Shown here: piece after piece, positions 16,936-26,115 of the stretch
Layout: each line of letters begins with the position of its first letter
Position numbering within the stretch: position 1 is the stretch's first letter
NCBI GenBank assembly: GCA_011525385.1
Contig: WTGF01000007.1
Coordinates: 1-36,818 of the forward strand
Direction of reading: 5' to 3'
Source: Chloroflexota bacterium
Lineage (GTDB): Bacteria; Chloroflexota; Anaerolineae; Aggregatilineales; Phototrophicaceae
DNA: 36,818 bases
The notes under the pieces: model-generated
Database searches by the model: none
Seen by the model: the letters and a program-made list of their open reading frames with translations, nothing else
Told to the model about the DNA's origin: nothing
Program-made: the position numbers and the translations under genes

Positions 16936-18420
16936 CTACAAGCGATGCGGGAGGTTTGCCCCCGCGCTTTCTGTCTTTTGATTAGTGAGCAGGCGGATCC
17001 GCCGTAGCAAGCGATGTTCGCGAATGCCCCAGCCGGCGACGGAGGCGAATGACAAGGCGTAGATCAGCAGATAGGGACATAGCTCGGGCTGAATGCGCCA
17101 AGCCAGCCAAGCCGCCCAAATTGCGTATGCCGTCAGTATCAGTTCCAATAGAATCGAAACATCGCCCGGCAAGGCATAGGGATTATTGGCCCAGTCGTCG
17201 GCGAATTTCGGCGTGCGCCGGAAGCCAATGCGTATGCCCAGCAGAGCGGCCAGCACGGCAAGACTGTTGTTAAGCGATATGCCGGTACCGATGAAGAGCA
17301 GCGCCGGGAAAGCCCGCATGCCGCGCAGCGCTCCGCGGTTATCGTTCAAGCGCATCTGACCGACCAGATACATCAAGGGCGGCGCAAGCCCGACCAAGCC
17401 AAGCCAGGCCAGCGGCAAATCCGCCAGTGAGTTCGCCAGCAGAAGCGGCGGCGTTAGCAGCAGAAGGATCAGCATCAGAGGCTGTGGAAGGTATTGGCAC
17501 AAATGCTGGATGGCCATGATCTTTTGCGAGAGGGTTAATTTCGCTCTGGCGATTGGTCCTGTCAGCTTGATCAGGCATTGGGTATTGCCCATCGCCCAGC
17601 GTGCCTGCTGCTGTTTGTAGGCGGCAAGCTGGGGCGGGATCTCGCCGGGCACTTCGATATCCGGCAGAAATAGCGATTGCCAACCTGCGATCTGGGCGCG
17701 ATAGCTCAGGTCCAGGTCCTCGGTTAGCGTATCCGCGGACCAGCCCGCGGCGGCTTCGATACATCCCCGGCGCCAAAGTCCGCCACTGCCGTTGAAAGGG
17801 ATCAGCCAGCCGCTGCGATTGCGCGCGGTCTGCTCGACCAGGAAATGCGTGTCGATCGAGAGTTTTTGGGCGCGGGTCAGGCTATTGGCTTCGGCATTTA
17901 GATGGCTCCAGCGGCTCTGCACGATGCCGATACGCGGGTCCGCGATCAGATGTGGCAGGGTTGCTTTTAAGAAGTGCGGCGGCGGCAGGAAATCGGCGTC
18001 AAAGATGGCGATGTACTCGCAGTCGCAAAAACGCAATCCATGCGCCAGAGCGCCGGCTTTGTAGCTCGCGCGCTCTCCGCGGCGGATGTGCTGCACTTGG
18101 AAACCACGGGCCTTGAGCGCTTCGAGTTTGCGCGCAACCAGATTGACAGTACCGTCGTCGGAGTCGTCCAGAACCTGAATGAGGAATTTGTCGCGCGGGT
18201 AATCGAAGCGGGCGACGGCGTCGATCAAGCGGGCGGCGACGAATTGTTCGTTATACAGCGGCAGTTGCACAGCGACGCTGGGGGCTTCGCCCAAGTCCGG
18301 CGTCGCGACCGTCGCGCGGCGCGTCCGCCAATAAGTAATCAGCAGTACCGCTTGTCCTAATGTATAGAGCGCCAGCAAGAATGCGCACAGAGTGTAGAGG
18401 CTTGTCAGAAGACTAATCAT
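16936..18420 (-). CDS. Membrane glycosyltransferase family 2 (cellulose synthase / glucomannan synthase-like)
   Basis: A 494-residue processive-type GT2. One N-terminal helix (residues 5-30) is followed by the cytoplasmic GT-A domain with VQLPLYNE, DDSDDGT (85-91), the metal-binding DAD at 141-143, TEDLDL (233-238) and QQARW (271-275, the QxxRW motif). Four to five C-terminal membrane helices follow. This D, DxD, D, QxxRW order is that of cellulose, hyaluronan and mannan synthases and their kin, so it probably links sugar polymerisation to export across the membrane. The product is unknown; PilZ or other accessory genes are absent. ATG at 18420 gives the family N-terminus; the frame stays open 52 codons further through non-conserved sequence. 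Confidence 0.92.
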   Translation of the reverse strand: MISLLTSLYTLCAFLLALYTLGQAVLLITYWRTRRATVATPDLGEAPSVAVQLPLYNEQFVAARLIDAVARFDYPRDKFLIQVLDDSDDGTVNLVARKLEALKARGFQVQHIRRGERASYKAGALAHGLRFCDCEYIAIFDADFLPPPHFLKATLPHLIADPRIGIVQSRWSHLNAEANSLTRAQKLSIDTHFLVEQTARNRSGWLIPFNGSGGLWRRGCIEAAAGWSADTLTEDLDLSYRAQIAGWQSLFLPDIEVPGEIPPQLAAYKQQQARWAMGNTQCLIKLTGPIARAKLTLSQKIMAIQHLCQYLPQPLMLILLLLTPPLLLANSLADLPLAWLGLVGLAPPLMYLVGQMRLNDNRGALRGMRAFPALLFIGTGISLNNSLAVLAALLGIRIGFRRTPKFADDWANNPYALPGDVSILLELILTAYAIWAAWLAWRIQPELCPYLLIYALSFASVAGWGIREHRLLRRIRLLTNQKTESAGANLPHRL

Positions 18421-18560
18421 CGTGGCGATTTTAATGCGCCCCCTTATGGCTGACAAGATGTTTGTGCGCGAAATCACAAATGGCTGGCTGGCCATGGCCG
18501 AATGGAGGGCGCAAGCGGGCAGGAAAGGGCAGTGAGTCGTGCAAGAGATTGCAAGGTAGA

Positions 18561-18634
18561 TGTAGGGACGACTCATTGAGTCGCCCGCGAGGTCTTGCGG
18601 GGTATCATGGGCGGCCTGATAGGTCGCCCCTACA
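18561..18634. repeat. Paired hairpin repeat (family C)
   Basis: Left hairpin TGTAGGGACGACT-CAT-TGAGTCGCCC and right hairpin GGGCGGCC-TGATA-GGTCGCCCCTACA, about 25 bp apart. It abuts the family B element that follows, in the same relative arrangement as at 30932. Confidence 0.8.
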
Positions 18635-18838
18635 AGGCTTGTCCGCTACTGCAAATCATACAGATAGATAACGGAAACAGTACCAAAATAATACAAAAAG
18701 GCAGCCAATTATTGCGAAAATCAACAAATTATTACGAATTCCGCCAAGCATAGCTCCCCCTCTCCCCTTGTGGGAGAGGGGGCCGGGGGGTGAGGGGTGC
18801 AAAAACCGCCGCAAACGCCACACTACCGGACAAGCCTT
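18634..18838. mobile_element. Family B MITE-like element, copy B1
   Basis: A 205-bp element with imperfect terminal inverted repeats (AAGGCTTGTCCGCTACTG at the left; the right end CACTACCGGACAAGCCTT is its complement with changes). It matches the reverse complement of 30729-30932 nearly throughout, including a 45-bp GC-rich core (about 18750-18798) that contains the hairpin CCCCCTCTCC-CCTTGTG-GGAGAGGGGG. No coding potential. A target duplication could not be resolved. With the adjoining paired hairpin it accounts for most of the 503-bp gap 18421-18923. Confidence 0.7.
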
Positions 18839-18923
18839 ACAATTCCTTACATTTGAGAGTTTGCATTACTTTAGAGGATTAGAGGGGCGAGCCGGGGACG
18901 GGGTCGCGTGCCAAGGGAGCGCG

Positions 18924-21131
18924 TCACGCCGCCGCGCGAATTAGCAGTTCTTGGCCAGGCCTGATGAAAAGACCCCTTTCCGGGAGCTCGTTGAGCGCGA
19001 TGATGTCGTAGGGGTGAACGCCATAAGCGACGCCGATGGCCCAGACGGTATCGCCCTGGCTGACAACATGCACGATGGAACCGTCGGCCCGTGGCGCTTG
19101 GGGGCTTACCGCGGGCGCGTAGATCTGCGTCGGCGCCGGCGGGGCGGCGGGTACAATCCTGGCCGGGTCGAAACCGAGGCAGGGAGCGCTGTACGGGATG
19201 GTATCCACCGTGCCCAGGACATCTCCGTCAAGTACATGGTCGATTACATAGTGATGTACCTTGCCCTCCGAGGTCGGACCCAATGAGATGAGAATATCGC
19301 GGCCGCCACGTATAGCGGGGTCTTGGTAGAGCGTGCTTGGCGCGATCAGTTGACGGACGGGCTCGGTCAACCCGACGCGCACAGCGGCGCGCCCGTTGCG
19401 CGAACAAGCGACGAAGCCCTCGACTACCCCTTCTATCTCGCTCTGGCTGACGCTGAGGGCGAAGACGCCCTTGCTGTCAGGCAAGATTTCCCAGATTTCT
19501 ATGGCGGCGGCCGGCGATTCTTCGACGTGGCAGATAAAACCGATGGCGCCCAGCATCTTGTTGGGTGGCAGATGGATTTGCCCGGGCAGACAGCCTCCCC
19601 CGAGCCCCGGCTGTGGTGCTGGGTGATTAGCCCCCGAATCCGGGCCGCCGCAGCCGAGCAGGACGCCGCCTTCGAGGGTCATGAACAGCGGGCGCCAGAC
19701 CGGCGTAGATTCGATGGCGCCTTCCTCGGGGGCCGGATCGTCACGCATATTGTCGCCGCAGAGGGTGATGGATGTGCCGGGACCACTTGCCAGCAGTTCG
19801 GACGGACCACCGGTGTTGTTGCGAAACATGTTGTCGCGGAAAAGCGCCCGGCCCAAGCGAAAACTGTCTGAGGCGTCATAGACGCCGCCTGTATCGGACC
19901 TGTCATAACCGCGGTTTCCCTCAAAGATTGTCTTGTAGGCGTAGAAATAACCATTATTGATTATAGGCGTGGGAGAGGTGTCCGTGAGCTCGGAATTAGC
20001 CAAGGTGATGGCGCCGCCATAAGTGCGCATACGAATGCCGACTATCTTGGCATTGTTGATGGTGAGGTGAGCAAAGCCGCCGATTAGAAATATGGAACCA
20101 CAGCCGACGAGGCGGTAGCCATTGGCATTGATGGTGACCTCCACACCGGTGCTCAATGACACAGTGTCGACGCATACACAGTCTTGAGTGAGGGTGTAGA
20201 CGGTGTCCTCCCCGATGGTGCCGTCACCGGGCATGCCGCAATCCAGCAGCGGTAGGGAATGCGCGACCACGGCCTGGCCGCCGTTGCCGATGCTGCCGCT
20301 GCAGGGACCGGTGCTGCTATCGCTCCAGGTGCCGAAGCCGCCCCATAATCCGCTGTGGTGTACCTTGTGCGTGAAGGCGCGGACGAAGCTGAGGCAGCCC
20401 GTCGTCTTCAAACTGCCGCCTTTCTCCACAACGACGAGGGTACGCGCAATATCGCGGAAAACGGCGTCGTGGACCGTGACGCTGCCCGTGCTCGTCACAT
20501 GAAGGCCGCCTTTTACGGAGCTGGATATACCCCAATTCCAGACCCGGCTGTTCTGGAAGAGGACATCGGTCAGGCTGGCTGTGCCCTTGACGGTCAGCCA
20601 GATGCCATTGCCCTGGGTAAAGGTGACGTTCTCCATCTCCAGTGTGCCTTCGGCCAGAATCCAGGAGCCCAAGCCTCCCAAATAGAGGTGACCGTCTTCA
20701 TGAAGACGTCTGTGCCTACTGAACAACAAATTATTGCCGTCGAAGGTGACATTCTTGATGATGACCTTGACATTTGGGCTGGGGGCAGTGTCGACGTTAT
20801 AAACGGTTCTTTCACCGTCGTCGTCAACGATGAGGAAACTCATGCCCCATTTAGCGCCGGTCCCGTTGGAAATGGTGTGTCCTCCGCCGTTGATGGTGAG
20901 CGTGACCGAGGGCGTCTCGGCGGTCTTTATTTCCAGGGTGCCCGTCTGTGTGCAGTTGGCGGTGAGCGTATAAGTGACGCTGGCGACGATAGTGCCGGAG
21001 GCGGGCAAGCCGCAAGCGGCGGGAGTCGGGTTGGTCGGGGGAGTGGGTGTCGGGGTGGACTGGGCGAAGGCGGGCGCGGGACAAGCTAATAGGATTAGCG
21101 TAGAGTACAAGATTAGGAGGCGAAAAAACAT
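18924..21131 (-). CDS. Secreted parallel beta-helix protein with C-terminal LysM domain
   Basis: A 735-residue secreted protein. Signal peptide: FFRLLILYSTLILLACPAPAFA (residues 2-23); ATG at 21131 is chosen because AAGGG lies 6 bases upstream. A TPTPTPPTNPTP linker follows. Two related modules come next, each opening CGxPxxGTI...YTLTxxC (about residues 40-90 and 297-345), with TLTINGGGHTI and VTINANGYRL rungs typical of right-handed beta-helix (pectate-lyase-like) folds. A Cys-rich spacer leads to a LysM domain (HVVSQGDTVWAIGVAYGVHPYDIIALN...IRPGQELLI, about residues 685-730) that would bind peptidoglycan or a related glycan. Likely a surface-attached protein; no catalytic site could be named. 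Confidence 0.88.
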   Translation of the reverse strand: MFFRLLILYSTLILLACPAPAFAQSTPTPTPPTNPTPAACGLPASGTIVASVTYTLTANCTQTGTLEIKTAETPSVTLTINGGGHTISNGTGAKWGMSFLIVDDDGERTVYNVDTAPSPNVKVIIKNVTFDGNNLLFSRHRRLHEDGHLYLGGLGSWILAEGTLEMENVTFTQGNGIWLTVKGTASLTDVLFQNSRVWNWGISSSVKGGLHVTSTGSVTVHDAVFRDIARTLVVVEKGGSLKTTGCLSFVRAFTHKVHHSGLWGGFGTWSDSSTGPCSGSIGNGGQAVVAHSLPLLDCGMPGDGTIGEDTVYTLTQDCVCVDTVSLSTGVEVTINANGYRLVGCGSIFLIGGFAHLTINNAKIVGIRMRTYGGAITLANSELTDTSPTPIINNGYFYAYKTIFEGNRGYDRSDTGGVYDASDSFRLGRALFRDNMFRNNTGGPSELLASGPGTSITLCGDNMRDDPAPEEGAIESTPVWRPLFMTLEGGVLLGCGGPDSGANHPAPQPGLGGGCLPGQIHLPPNKMLGAIGFICHVEESPAAAIEIWEILPDSKGVFALSVSQSEIEGVVEGFVACSRNGRAAVRVGLTEPVRQLIAPSTLYQDPAIRGGRDILISLGPTSEGKVHHYVIDHVLDGDVLGTVDTIPYSAPCLGFDPARIVPAAPPAPTQIYAPAVSPQAPRADGSIVHVVSQGDTVWAIGVAYGVHPYDIIALNELPERGLFIRPGQELLIRAAA

Positions 21132-21261
21132 GAGCAACCCTTTTTACCGATATTCGAATAATGTATTTTGAATAAATCAGCCAGTATCGAGGGTGCAGCA
21201 TCGAAAATAATGACCTTACACTAATGATAACAATTGCGCAGTTGCAAGTCAAGGATTTTTG

Positions 21262-21611
21262 GTAAATCAGGGGTGCATTTCAGATTATTGGCAAGCCAAG
21301 CGATTCTGCCTGGTCGAAAGCATGACTAACCACAAAGACACAAAGAACACAAAGTAAATGAGCCATTTCTCTGCACCTCTGTGGCGAATCCCGGTCGCGC
21401 GATACTCACCGACGGGCGAGCAGATTGCTCGCCCCTACAGGCTTGATTGATGTCGAGACCCGTAGGGGCGACAAACCTTGTCGCCCGAAAAATATGCGCT
21501 GCGCCTCTGTGGTGAATTGTCAGTTTGTTTTGCATTATTCTAGTAGATACCATTTTGAAGCGATTGTCCTGTAGACATTTGCCAAAATATTGAAATACAC
21601 CCGTAAATCAG
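21262..21611. mobile_element. Family A MITE-like element, copy A1, with 9-bp target duplication
   Basis: The element proper is 21271-21602 (332 bp). The left end reads GGGTGCATTTCAG... and the right end is ...GAAATACACCC; as inverted repeats they agree at 18 of 23 positions, both ending TTGGCA on the inner side. The flanking 9 bases GTAAATCAG (21262-21270 and 21603-21611) are an exact direct repeat, the mark of transposition. Inside lie a family C hairpin pair and two copies of a CTCTGTGGYGAAT motif. No transposase is encoded. The rest of the 732-bp gap 21132-21863 has no gene recognised. Confidence 0.85.
21413..21490. repeat. Paired hairpin repeat (family C), opposite arrangement
   Basis: Hairpins GGGCGAGC-AGATT-GCTCGCCC followed by CTACA, and CGTAGGGGCGACA-AACCT-TGTCGCCC followed by GAAA. 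The two units point away from each other, opposite to the arrangement in the other four pairs. It lies inside element A1. Confidence 0.75.
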
Positions 21612-21863
21612 CGCCGTGAAAATCGCCGAAATCGTCCTCAATTTCAAGCGTTGCTGAAGGGAATCAATCTGTGGAAATTTGGAGTCAGGTAGCTGTCTTT
21701 TATCCTCGTAATTCACGTCAGTCCCGTATGGACGCCGGCTGCAGAGCCGGGTTCCGTGTATTTCTGACGTTCGTCTGTTTTGCGATAGTGACAAAGCGAT
21801 ATAATGATTGGCGTATCGGGTGGCGTCGACTTGGCGCCGAGCAAGGAAGAGCGAGGGTGAAGG

Positions 21864-22256
21864 ATGTCCGAGATCCAGGTGGCAGTATTTGAAATCAAGC
21901 GATATATGGTGATTTGGCGCCAATTGGAAGAGCGCGAATTCGCCGGCGTTTTGGCGCGGATCCGCGGTCTGGTGCGCTGTTCGGGCATCGGCACAGCCGA
22001 CACAGAGAACTACCGCCTCGATGTCTACTTCCTCGCCGAAGACAGTCCAGTACCCGATCCGCAGGTGGATGTTGAGAATCGGATGGGGGCCATTTTCATG
22101 TCCATCAGCGACATTCATGCTTTCGTCGACATCTTGCGCAACGAAAAGCCGATCTTCGGGCATCTGCGCGGGGACAATCCCCAGTGGACCAGCGTCACAA
22201 CCACCAATGAACCGGTGGGCACGGGCGACGAAGACCATCGCCCGGGCGACGAATAG
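21864..22256 (+). CDS. Uncharacterised 130-aa protein upstream of the SbcD-like gene
   Basis: A 130-residue soluble protein with no signal peptide or membrane segment. GAAGG stands just before ATG 21864. It contains EIKRYMVIWRQLEEREFAGVLARIRGLVR, then a hydrophobic strand-like YRLDVYFLAE and MGAIFMSISDIHAFVDILRNEKPIFGHL, suggesting a small alpha/beta fold; the tail is polar. It ends 30 bases before the nuclease gene and is almost certainly co-transcribed with it, so it may be a partner or regulator. Family not recognised. Confidence 0.7.
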   Translation: MSEIQVAVFEIKRYMVIWRQLEEREFAGVLARIRGLVRCSGIGTADTENYRLDVYFLAEDSPVPDPQVDVENRMGAIFMSISDIHAFVDILRNEKPIFGHLRGDNPQWTSVTTTNEPVGTGDEDHRPGDE

Positions 22257-22286
22257 CCGCGGCCGAGCCTGAAGAAAAGAGCGGAC

Positions 22287-23534
22287 ATGAGCGAGCCGAT
22301 CCGCGTATTGCATTTTGCCGATGCGCATATCGGCATGGAAAGCTACGGCAAGATTGATTCCGGGTCGGGCTTGAGCCGCCGCGTCCAGGATTATTTGCGG
22401 CGCATCGACGAGATGATAGCGTATGCGCGCGAGGGCGATGTCGATCTGGTGGTCTTCGCCGGCGACGCCTTTCGCAGCCGCAATCCAGACCCGACCCAGC
22501 AACGAGCTTTCGCCCAGCGCATCCGGATGCTGGCGCAATTGGCGCCGACGGTGCTGCTGGTCGGCAATCACGATCTGCCGGTCAACGCGGCCAGGGCATC
22601 GACCATGGATATCTACCGCACGCTTGATGTGCCCAATATCTGGGTGGCGCTGGATTATGAGCTTCGACGGATAGCGACCAAGCGCGGCGATGTCGTTGTG
22701 GGCGCCGCGCCTTATCCGGTGCGCGCGCGCCTGCTGAAAGACGTTTCCAGGCGCGGGGTGAGCGTCGCCGAACAAGAGGCCGAGCTTGAGCGCGTCTTGG
22801 GGGAGAAATTGGCCGAGTTGGCGCATGGGGCCGAAGCGCTGGCGGATGCGAGGACGCCGCGCGTATTGACCGGGCACTTCAGTGTGGAAGGCGCGGTCTG
22901 GGGCAGCGAGCGTCTGGTTATGCTGGGACGGGACGTGACTGTCGACCTCGAGGCGCTGGCGGATCCACGTTGGGATTATGTCGCGCTCGGGCATATTCAC
23001 CGGCATCAGAACCTGACAAAGGACCGCAGCGACGCGCCTCCTGTGGTCTATTGCGGCAGCTTGGAACGGATTGATTTCGGCGAAGAAGCCGAGATTAAAG
23101 GTTTCTGTTGGGTCGAGCTGGCGCGCGGCAGGGCCGACTGGCAGTTCATCGAATCGAAGGCGCGGGCGATGCGAACCTTGCGCGTCGATTGCCGCGACAT
23201 CGATAGTCCAACGCGGCGGGCGCTTGAGGCGCTCAAGCAGCACCGGCTAGACAAAGCGATCGTGCGGCTGGAGCTTCGCTTGACGCCGGAAAGCGAGGCG
23301 CTGCTCGACGAGAGCGCGATTATCGAGGCGCTCAAGCGCGCCGGGGTATTTCACATCGCGGGCATCCGCAAAGATGTCGAGCGGGGCAGGCGAACGCGCC
23401 TGGACCGCAGTCCCGAAGGGCTGAGTCCGCTGGAATTGCTGGAGCGTTATTTCGAGATCAGGGAAGTGGACGCGGCTCGGCGCGAGGCGCTGCTGGAGCG
23501 GGCGCAAGATATTGTTAAGGGAGAGACGGTATAG
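22287..23534 (+). CDS. SbcD/Mre11-like DNA repair metallophosphoesterase
   Basis: A 415-residue calcineurin-like phosphoesterase of the SbcD/YhaO type. All metal-ligand motifs are present: FADAHIG (Asp12, His14), FAGDAF (Asp60), GNHD (94-97 region), TGHFSVEG and LGHIHRHQ. A capping domain follows the catalytic core. Family role: 3'-5' dsDNA exonuclease and hairpin endonuclease acting with an SMC-like SbcC ATPase. No sbcC gene follows here; the next gene is an ADP-ribosylglycohydrolase, so the ATPase partner must be elsewhere or absent. Organised with the 130-aa gene upstream (30-base gap). A 567-codon antisense frame overlaps it but has no family features. Confidence 0.92.
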   Translation: MSEPIRVLHFADAHIGMESYGKIDSGSGLSRRVQDYLRRIDEMIAYAREGDVDLVVFAGDAFRSRNPDPTQQRAFAQRIRMLAQLAPTVLLVGNHDLPVNAARASTMDIYRTLDVPNIWVALDYELRRIATKRGDVVVGAAPYPVRARLLKDVSRRGVSVAEQEAELERVLGEKLAELAHGAEALADARTPRVLTGHFSVEGAVWGSERLVMLGRDVTVDLEALADPRWDYVALGHIHRHQNLTKDRSDAPPVVYCGSLERIDFGEEAEIKGFCWVELARGRADWQFIESKARAMRTLRVDCRDIDSPTRRALEALKQHRLDKAIVRLELRLTPESEALLDESAIIEALKRAGVFHIAGIRKDVERGRRTRLDRSPEGLSPLELLERYFEIREVDAARREALLERAQDIVKGETV

Positions 23535-23742
23535 CCAATAGGCTGCGACAACAAAATAAAGTACTGTATGTAATATGTCTATCACAAATATTCGAAATAT
23601 TATTAAATAGCATAACTTGATTTCCACATTGTTTACGGTATATGGGAGTTTCTTTACTAAGATTTTACAGTCGTATATGTGGAATCTTTGCATCTTTCTA
23701 GCGAAGATTGACAGCAATATTAGGAATTCAGGGAGCGAGATC

Positions 23743-25122
23743 ATGCCCGGATATGCTAATTGGAAGGACTTGTTCGCGCTGGAGTATTTGCAGCTTTACG
23801 AAGAAGGGTATCCTGTCGGCGATTCGATCGAACCCGACCATTCCGCCTCGTATTTGCCGTCGTCGGTACGAGAGGCGACTGATCTTTCCCGCCTGACAGA
23901 AGCGGACTGGGAGGATGCTTACAAGCGCCTGTGGGCGCTGCGCGAGCGTGGCATCCGCGCGGACTATCCCTTTGAGGAACCGAACGACTTCGAGTCGATC
24001 ATCGCCGATGCCGCCGACGTACCCGACTTGCAGCCCTTGAGCGACGCGGCATATGCGGAACGGATCAAAGGCGCCTGGTATGGCCGGATCGGCGGCGTCG
24101 TCCTGGGCAAGCCCTTCGAAATGCGCGTCGATCGCTTATTCATCAAAGCTTATTTGGAGAGCGTCGATGCCTACCCGCTGAATGACTGGGCGCCCTACCA
24201 TTCGCCAAAGCTGGACAAGACGCTGCGCTGCAAACCGTCCACGCTTGGCAATATCCAGTACGCCGAAGCGGATGATGACATTCACTACACGATCCTGGGT
24301 TTGATGTTGATAGAAGAGCGGGGATTCGATTTCAGCAAGCTGGATGTCGCGAAGCACCATCTGCGCAATATTCCCTATCACTGGTTATTTTCCTGCACCC
24401 GCCAATCCTATTATCACATGGTCAACTTGGCTGACGACCGCCCTGCGGAAGAGCAGATTGACGAATTCCCGACCAAGCTCAATCCCTGGCGCGAAGGCAT
24501 CAATACCGCCATTCGCGCCGATTTCTGGGGATATATCGCTCCGGCGGATCCGCGGCGGGCGGCGCGCATCGCCTATCGCGAGGTGACGCTGAACGCGGTC
24601 AAAAACGGCATTTACAGTTCCATGTTCGTCGCCGGCGCCCTCAGCGCGGCGCTGAGCGCGAATCCGACGGTTGATACGATTCTGGCTGGCGGGTTGTCGG
24701 TGATTCCGAAGCGCTCCCGTCTGGCGCGGATCGCGCGCGAAGTGAGGGGGTGGTACGAGGAAGACGGGGACTGGACCCCGGTTTGCGACCGCATCTACGA
24801 GAAATACGGACATCTGCCCTTCCTGAACGCCCTGCACAATATGGCTTTTGTGATTCTGGCGCTGATCCATGGTGAGCTGGACTACAGCAAAACCATTACC
24901 ACGGCGGTGATGTGCGGCATGGACACCGATTGCACATCCGGCACAGCCGCGAGCATCGTCGGCGCCGCTGTCGGTTACGAGGGCTTGGATCAACGCTGGA
25001 TTGAGCCCTTCAACGATCATGTCAAGACGGCCGTCGCCGGCTTCGGGCATGGTTCGATATCGGGTCTGGTGGAGCGGAATGTGGACTTGTGGCACAGGGT
25101 GCGGGATGATGCGGTGCCGTAG
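23743..25122 (+). CDS. ADP-ribosylglycohydrolase family protein
   Basis: A 459-residue protein with a DraG/ARH fold. An N-terminal extension of about 105 residues precedes the domain, which opens ERIKGAWYGRIGGVVLGKPFE. The metal-binding signatures are ADDDIHYT (Asp177-179, Thr183) and GMDTDCTSGTAASIVGA near residues 387-403, both intact. Family members remove ADP-ribose from proteins, nucleotides or DNA; the target here is unknown. ATG at 23743 (GGGAG 8 bases upstream) gives the sensible start; the frame extends 42 codons into an AT-rich leader that reads like non-coding DNA. It starts 208 bases after the nuclease gene, so probably has its own promoter. Confidence 0.9.
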   Translation: MPGYANWKDLFALEYLQLYEEGYPVGDSIEPDHSASYLPSSVREATDLSRLTEADWEDAYKRLWALRERGIRADYPFEEPNDFESIIADAADVPDLQPLSDAAYAERIKGAWYGRIGGVVLGKPFEMRVDRLFIKAYLESVDAYPLNDWAPYHSPKLDKTLRCKPSTLGNIQYAEADDDIHYTILGLMLIEERGFDFSKLDVAKHHLRNIPYHWLFSCTRQSYYHMVNLADDRPAEEQIDEFPTKLNPWREGINTAIRADFWGYIAPADPRRAARIAYREVTLNAVKNGIYSSMFVAGALSAALSANPTVDTILAGGLSVIPKRSRLARIAREVRGWYEEDGDWTPVCDRIYEKYGHLPFLNALHNMAFVILALIHGELDYSKTITTAVMCGMDTDCTSGTAASIVGAAVGYEGLDQRWIEPFNDHVKTAVAGFGHGSISGLVERNVDLWHRVRDDAVP

Positions 25123-25175
25123 TGGCGCTGGTGTTTCCGAGGGGGTTTTTGGTGGGCGGATGAGAAGACAGAAGA

Positions 25176-25210
25176 TGGTACAACTGTTAGAATCTTGTAT
25201 AATCCGTTGA
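25176..25210 (+). promoter_or_regulatory. Candidate promoter of the AT-rich islet
   Basis: TATAAT at 25198-25203, about 100 bases before the first islet gene. The -35 region is poor by eye. Confidence 0.4.
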
Positions 25211-25302
25211 AAGCGCGACCAAATAGTCGCCTTCCAATCTATGTCTTACGTGTATGTTGTATATCTTAGACAACGAATACGGCAAAGAGAGAACAACTCA
25301 CT

Positions 25303-26115
25303 ATGCAGTTCCCGGAAGCCGAACGGGTGATATACGAAAGGAATCCTCTCAAGTTGGTAGTTTGCCAGCTTCGTTTTCCCGTCGACCTGCATATAGAGAT
25401 GGGGATGACTGCGGGATTCCAAGACAAGATTCGCAGCAGGTTCCCGTTCGCAGAGGAACATACCGATGAGTCTATTCCACTCATGGCGAATGAAATGTCT
25501 GAGCAGTTTCCTAAAGAACTAGTTGAATCACTTTCCGCCGCGATCAATAGACAGTTCCAATTTATGACCGAGGACAAGGTCTGGACGATAGGCTTAACCA
25601 GAAACTTTGCGGCTCTCGAAACATCAAATTATGAAAAATGGGAAGACTTTCGTAAGAATATTGATCTTACGTTGTCCGCGCTTGTGGAATCCTATAAACT
25701 GCCTTTCTTTACAAGAGTTGGTTTACGGTATGTAAATGTAATAGATCGCGTTGGATTAGGGCTGCAAGGGTGTGAATGGCGCGATCTACTTGCCGATTTC
25801 ATTACGGGACCACTTGCCATACAAGGGTACGAGTTACATATTCCTGAATATAAGGCCACACATATGATAGAACTTGAAAATCCCGAGGATGTGGTCCGCA
25901 TTCAACATGGCTTAATTGGCGAAAGTTCGACTGAAGAATACAAGTCTGTATATGTGTTAGATAATGACTTCTTTACAAAGGCAGATACCGTAACGGAGGT
26001 TGACAATGTCATCCGAAGACTCGACGATTACAATTCGCAGAACAGAGGTCTCTTCCAATCGTGTATCAAAGATAAACTACATAGGGCTATGGGACCCAAA
26101 CATCGACGTCACTGA
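25303..26115 (+). CDS. TIGR04255-like protein
   Basis: A 270-residue cytoplasmic protein. The N-terminal block YERNPLKLVVCQLRFPVDLHIE resembles the opening of the sporadically distributed TIGR04255 family, recalled from memory, as do the mid-protein KVWTIGLTRNFAALETSNYEKWEDF and LPFFTRVGLRYVNVIDR. No catalytic site is known for the family. Base composition is clearly more AT-rich than the flanking genes, suggesting horizontal acquisition. Its 3' end overlaps the next gene by 110 bases in another frame, so the two are tightly coupled. Sporadic distribution with small downstream partners would fit a defence or toxin-antitoxin role, but that is inference only. Confidence 0.75.
   Translation: MQFPEAERVIYERNPLKLVVCQLRFPVDLHIEMGMTAGFQDKIRSRFPFAEEHTDESIPLMANEMSEQFPKELVESLSAAINRQFQFMTEDKVWTIGLTRNFAALETSNYEKWEDFRKNIDLTLSALVESYKLPFFTRVGLRYVNVIDRVGLGLQGCEWRDLLADFITGPLAIQGYELHIPEYKATHMIELENPEDVVRIQHGLIGESSTEEYKSVYVLDNDFFTKADTVTEVDNVIRRLDDYNSQNRGLFQSCIKDKLHRAMGPKHRRH

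Noticed and set aside
21540..23243. 567-codon frame on the minus strand opposite the SbcD-like gene
   Set aside because: The plus strand carries all phosphoesterase motifs; the minus frame has none, and it runs on into MITE DNA. High-GC antisense frames stay open by chance.
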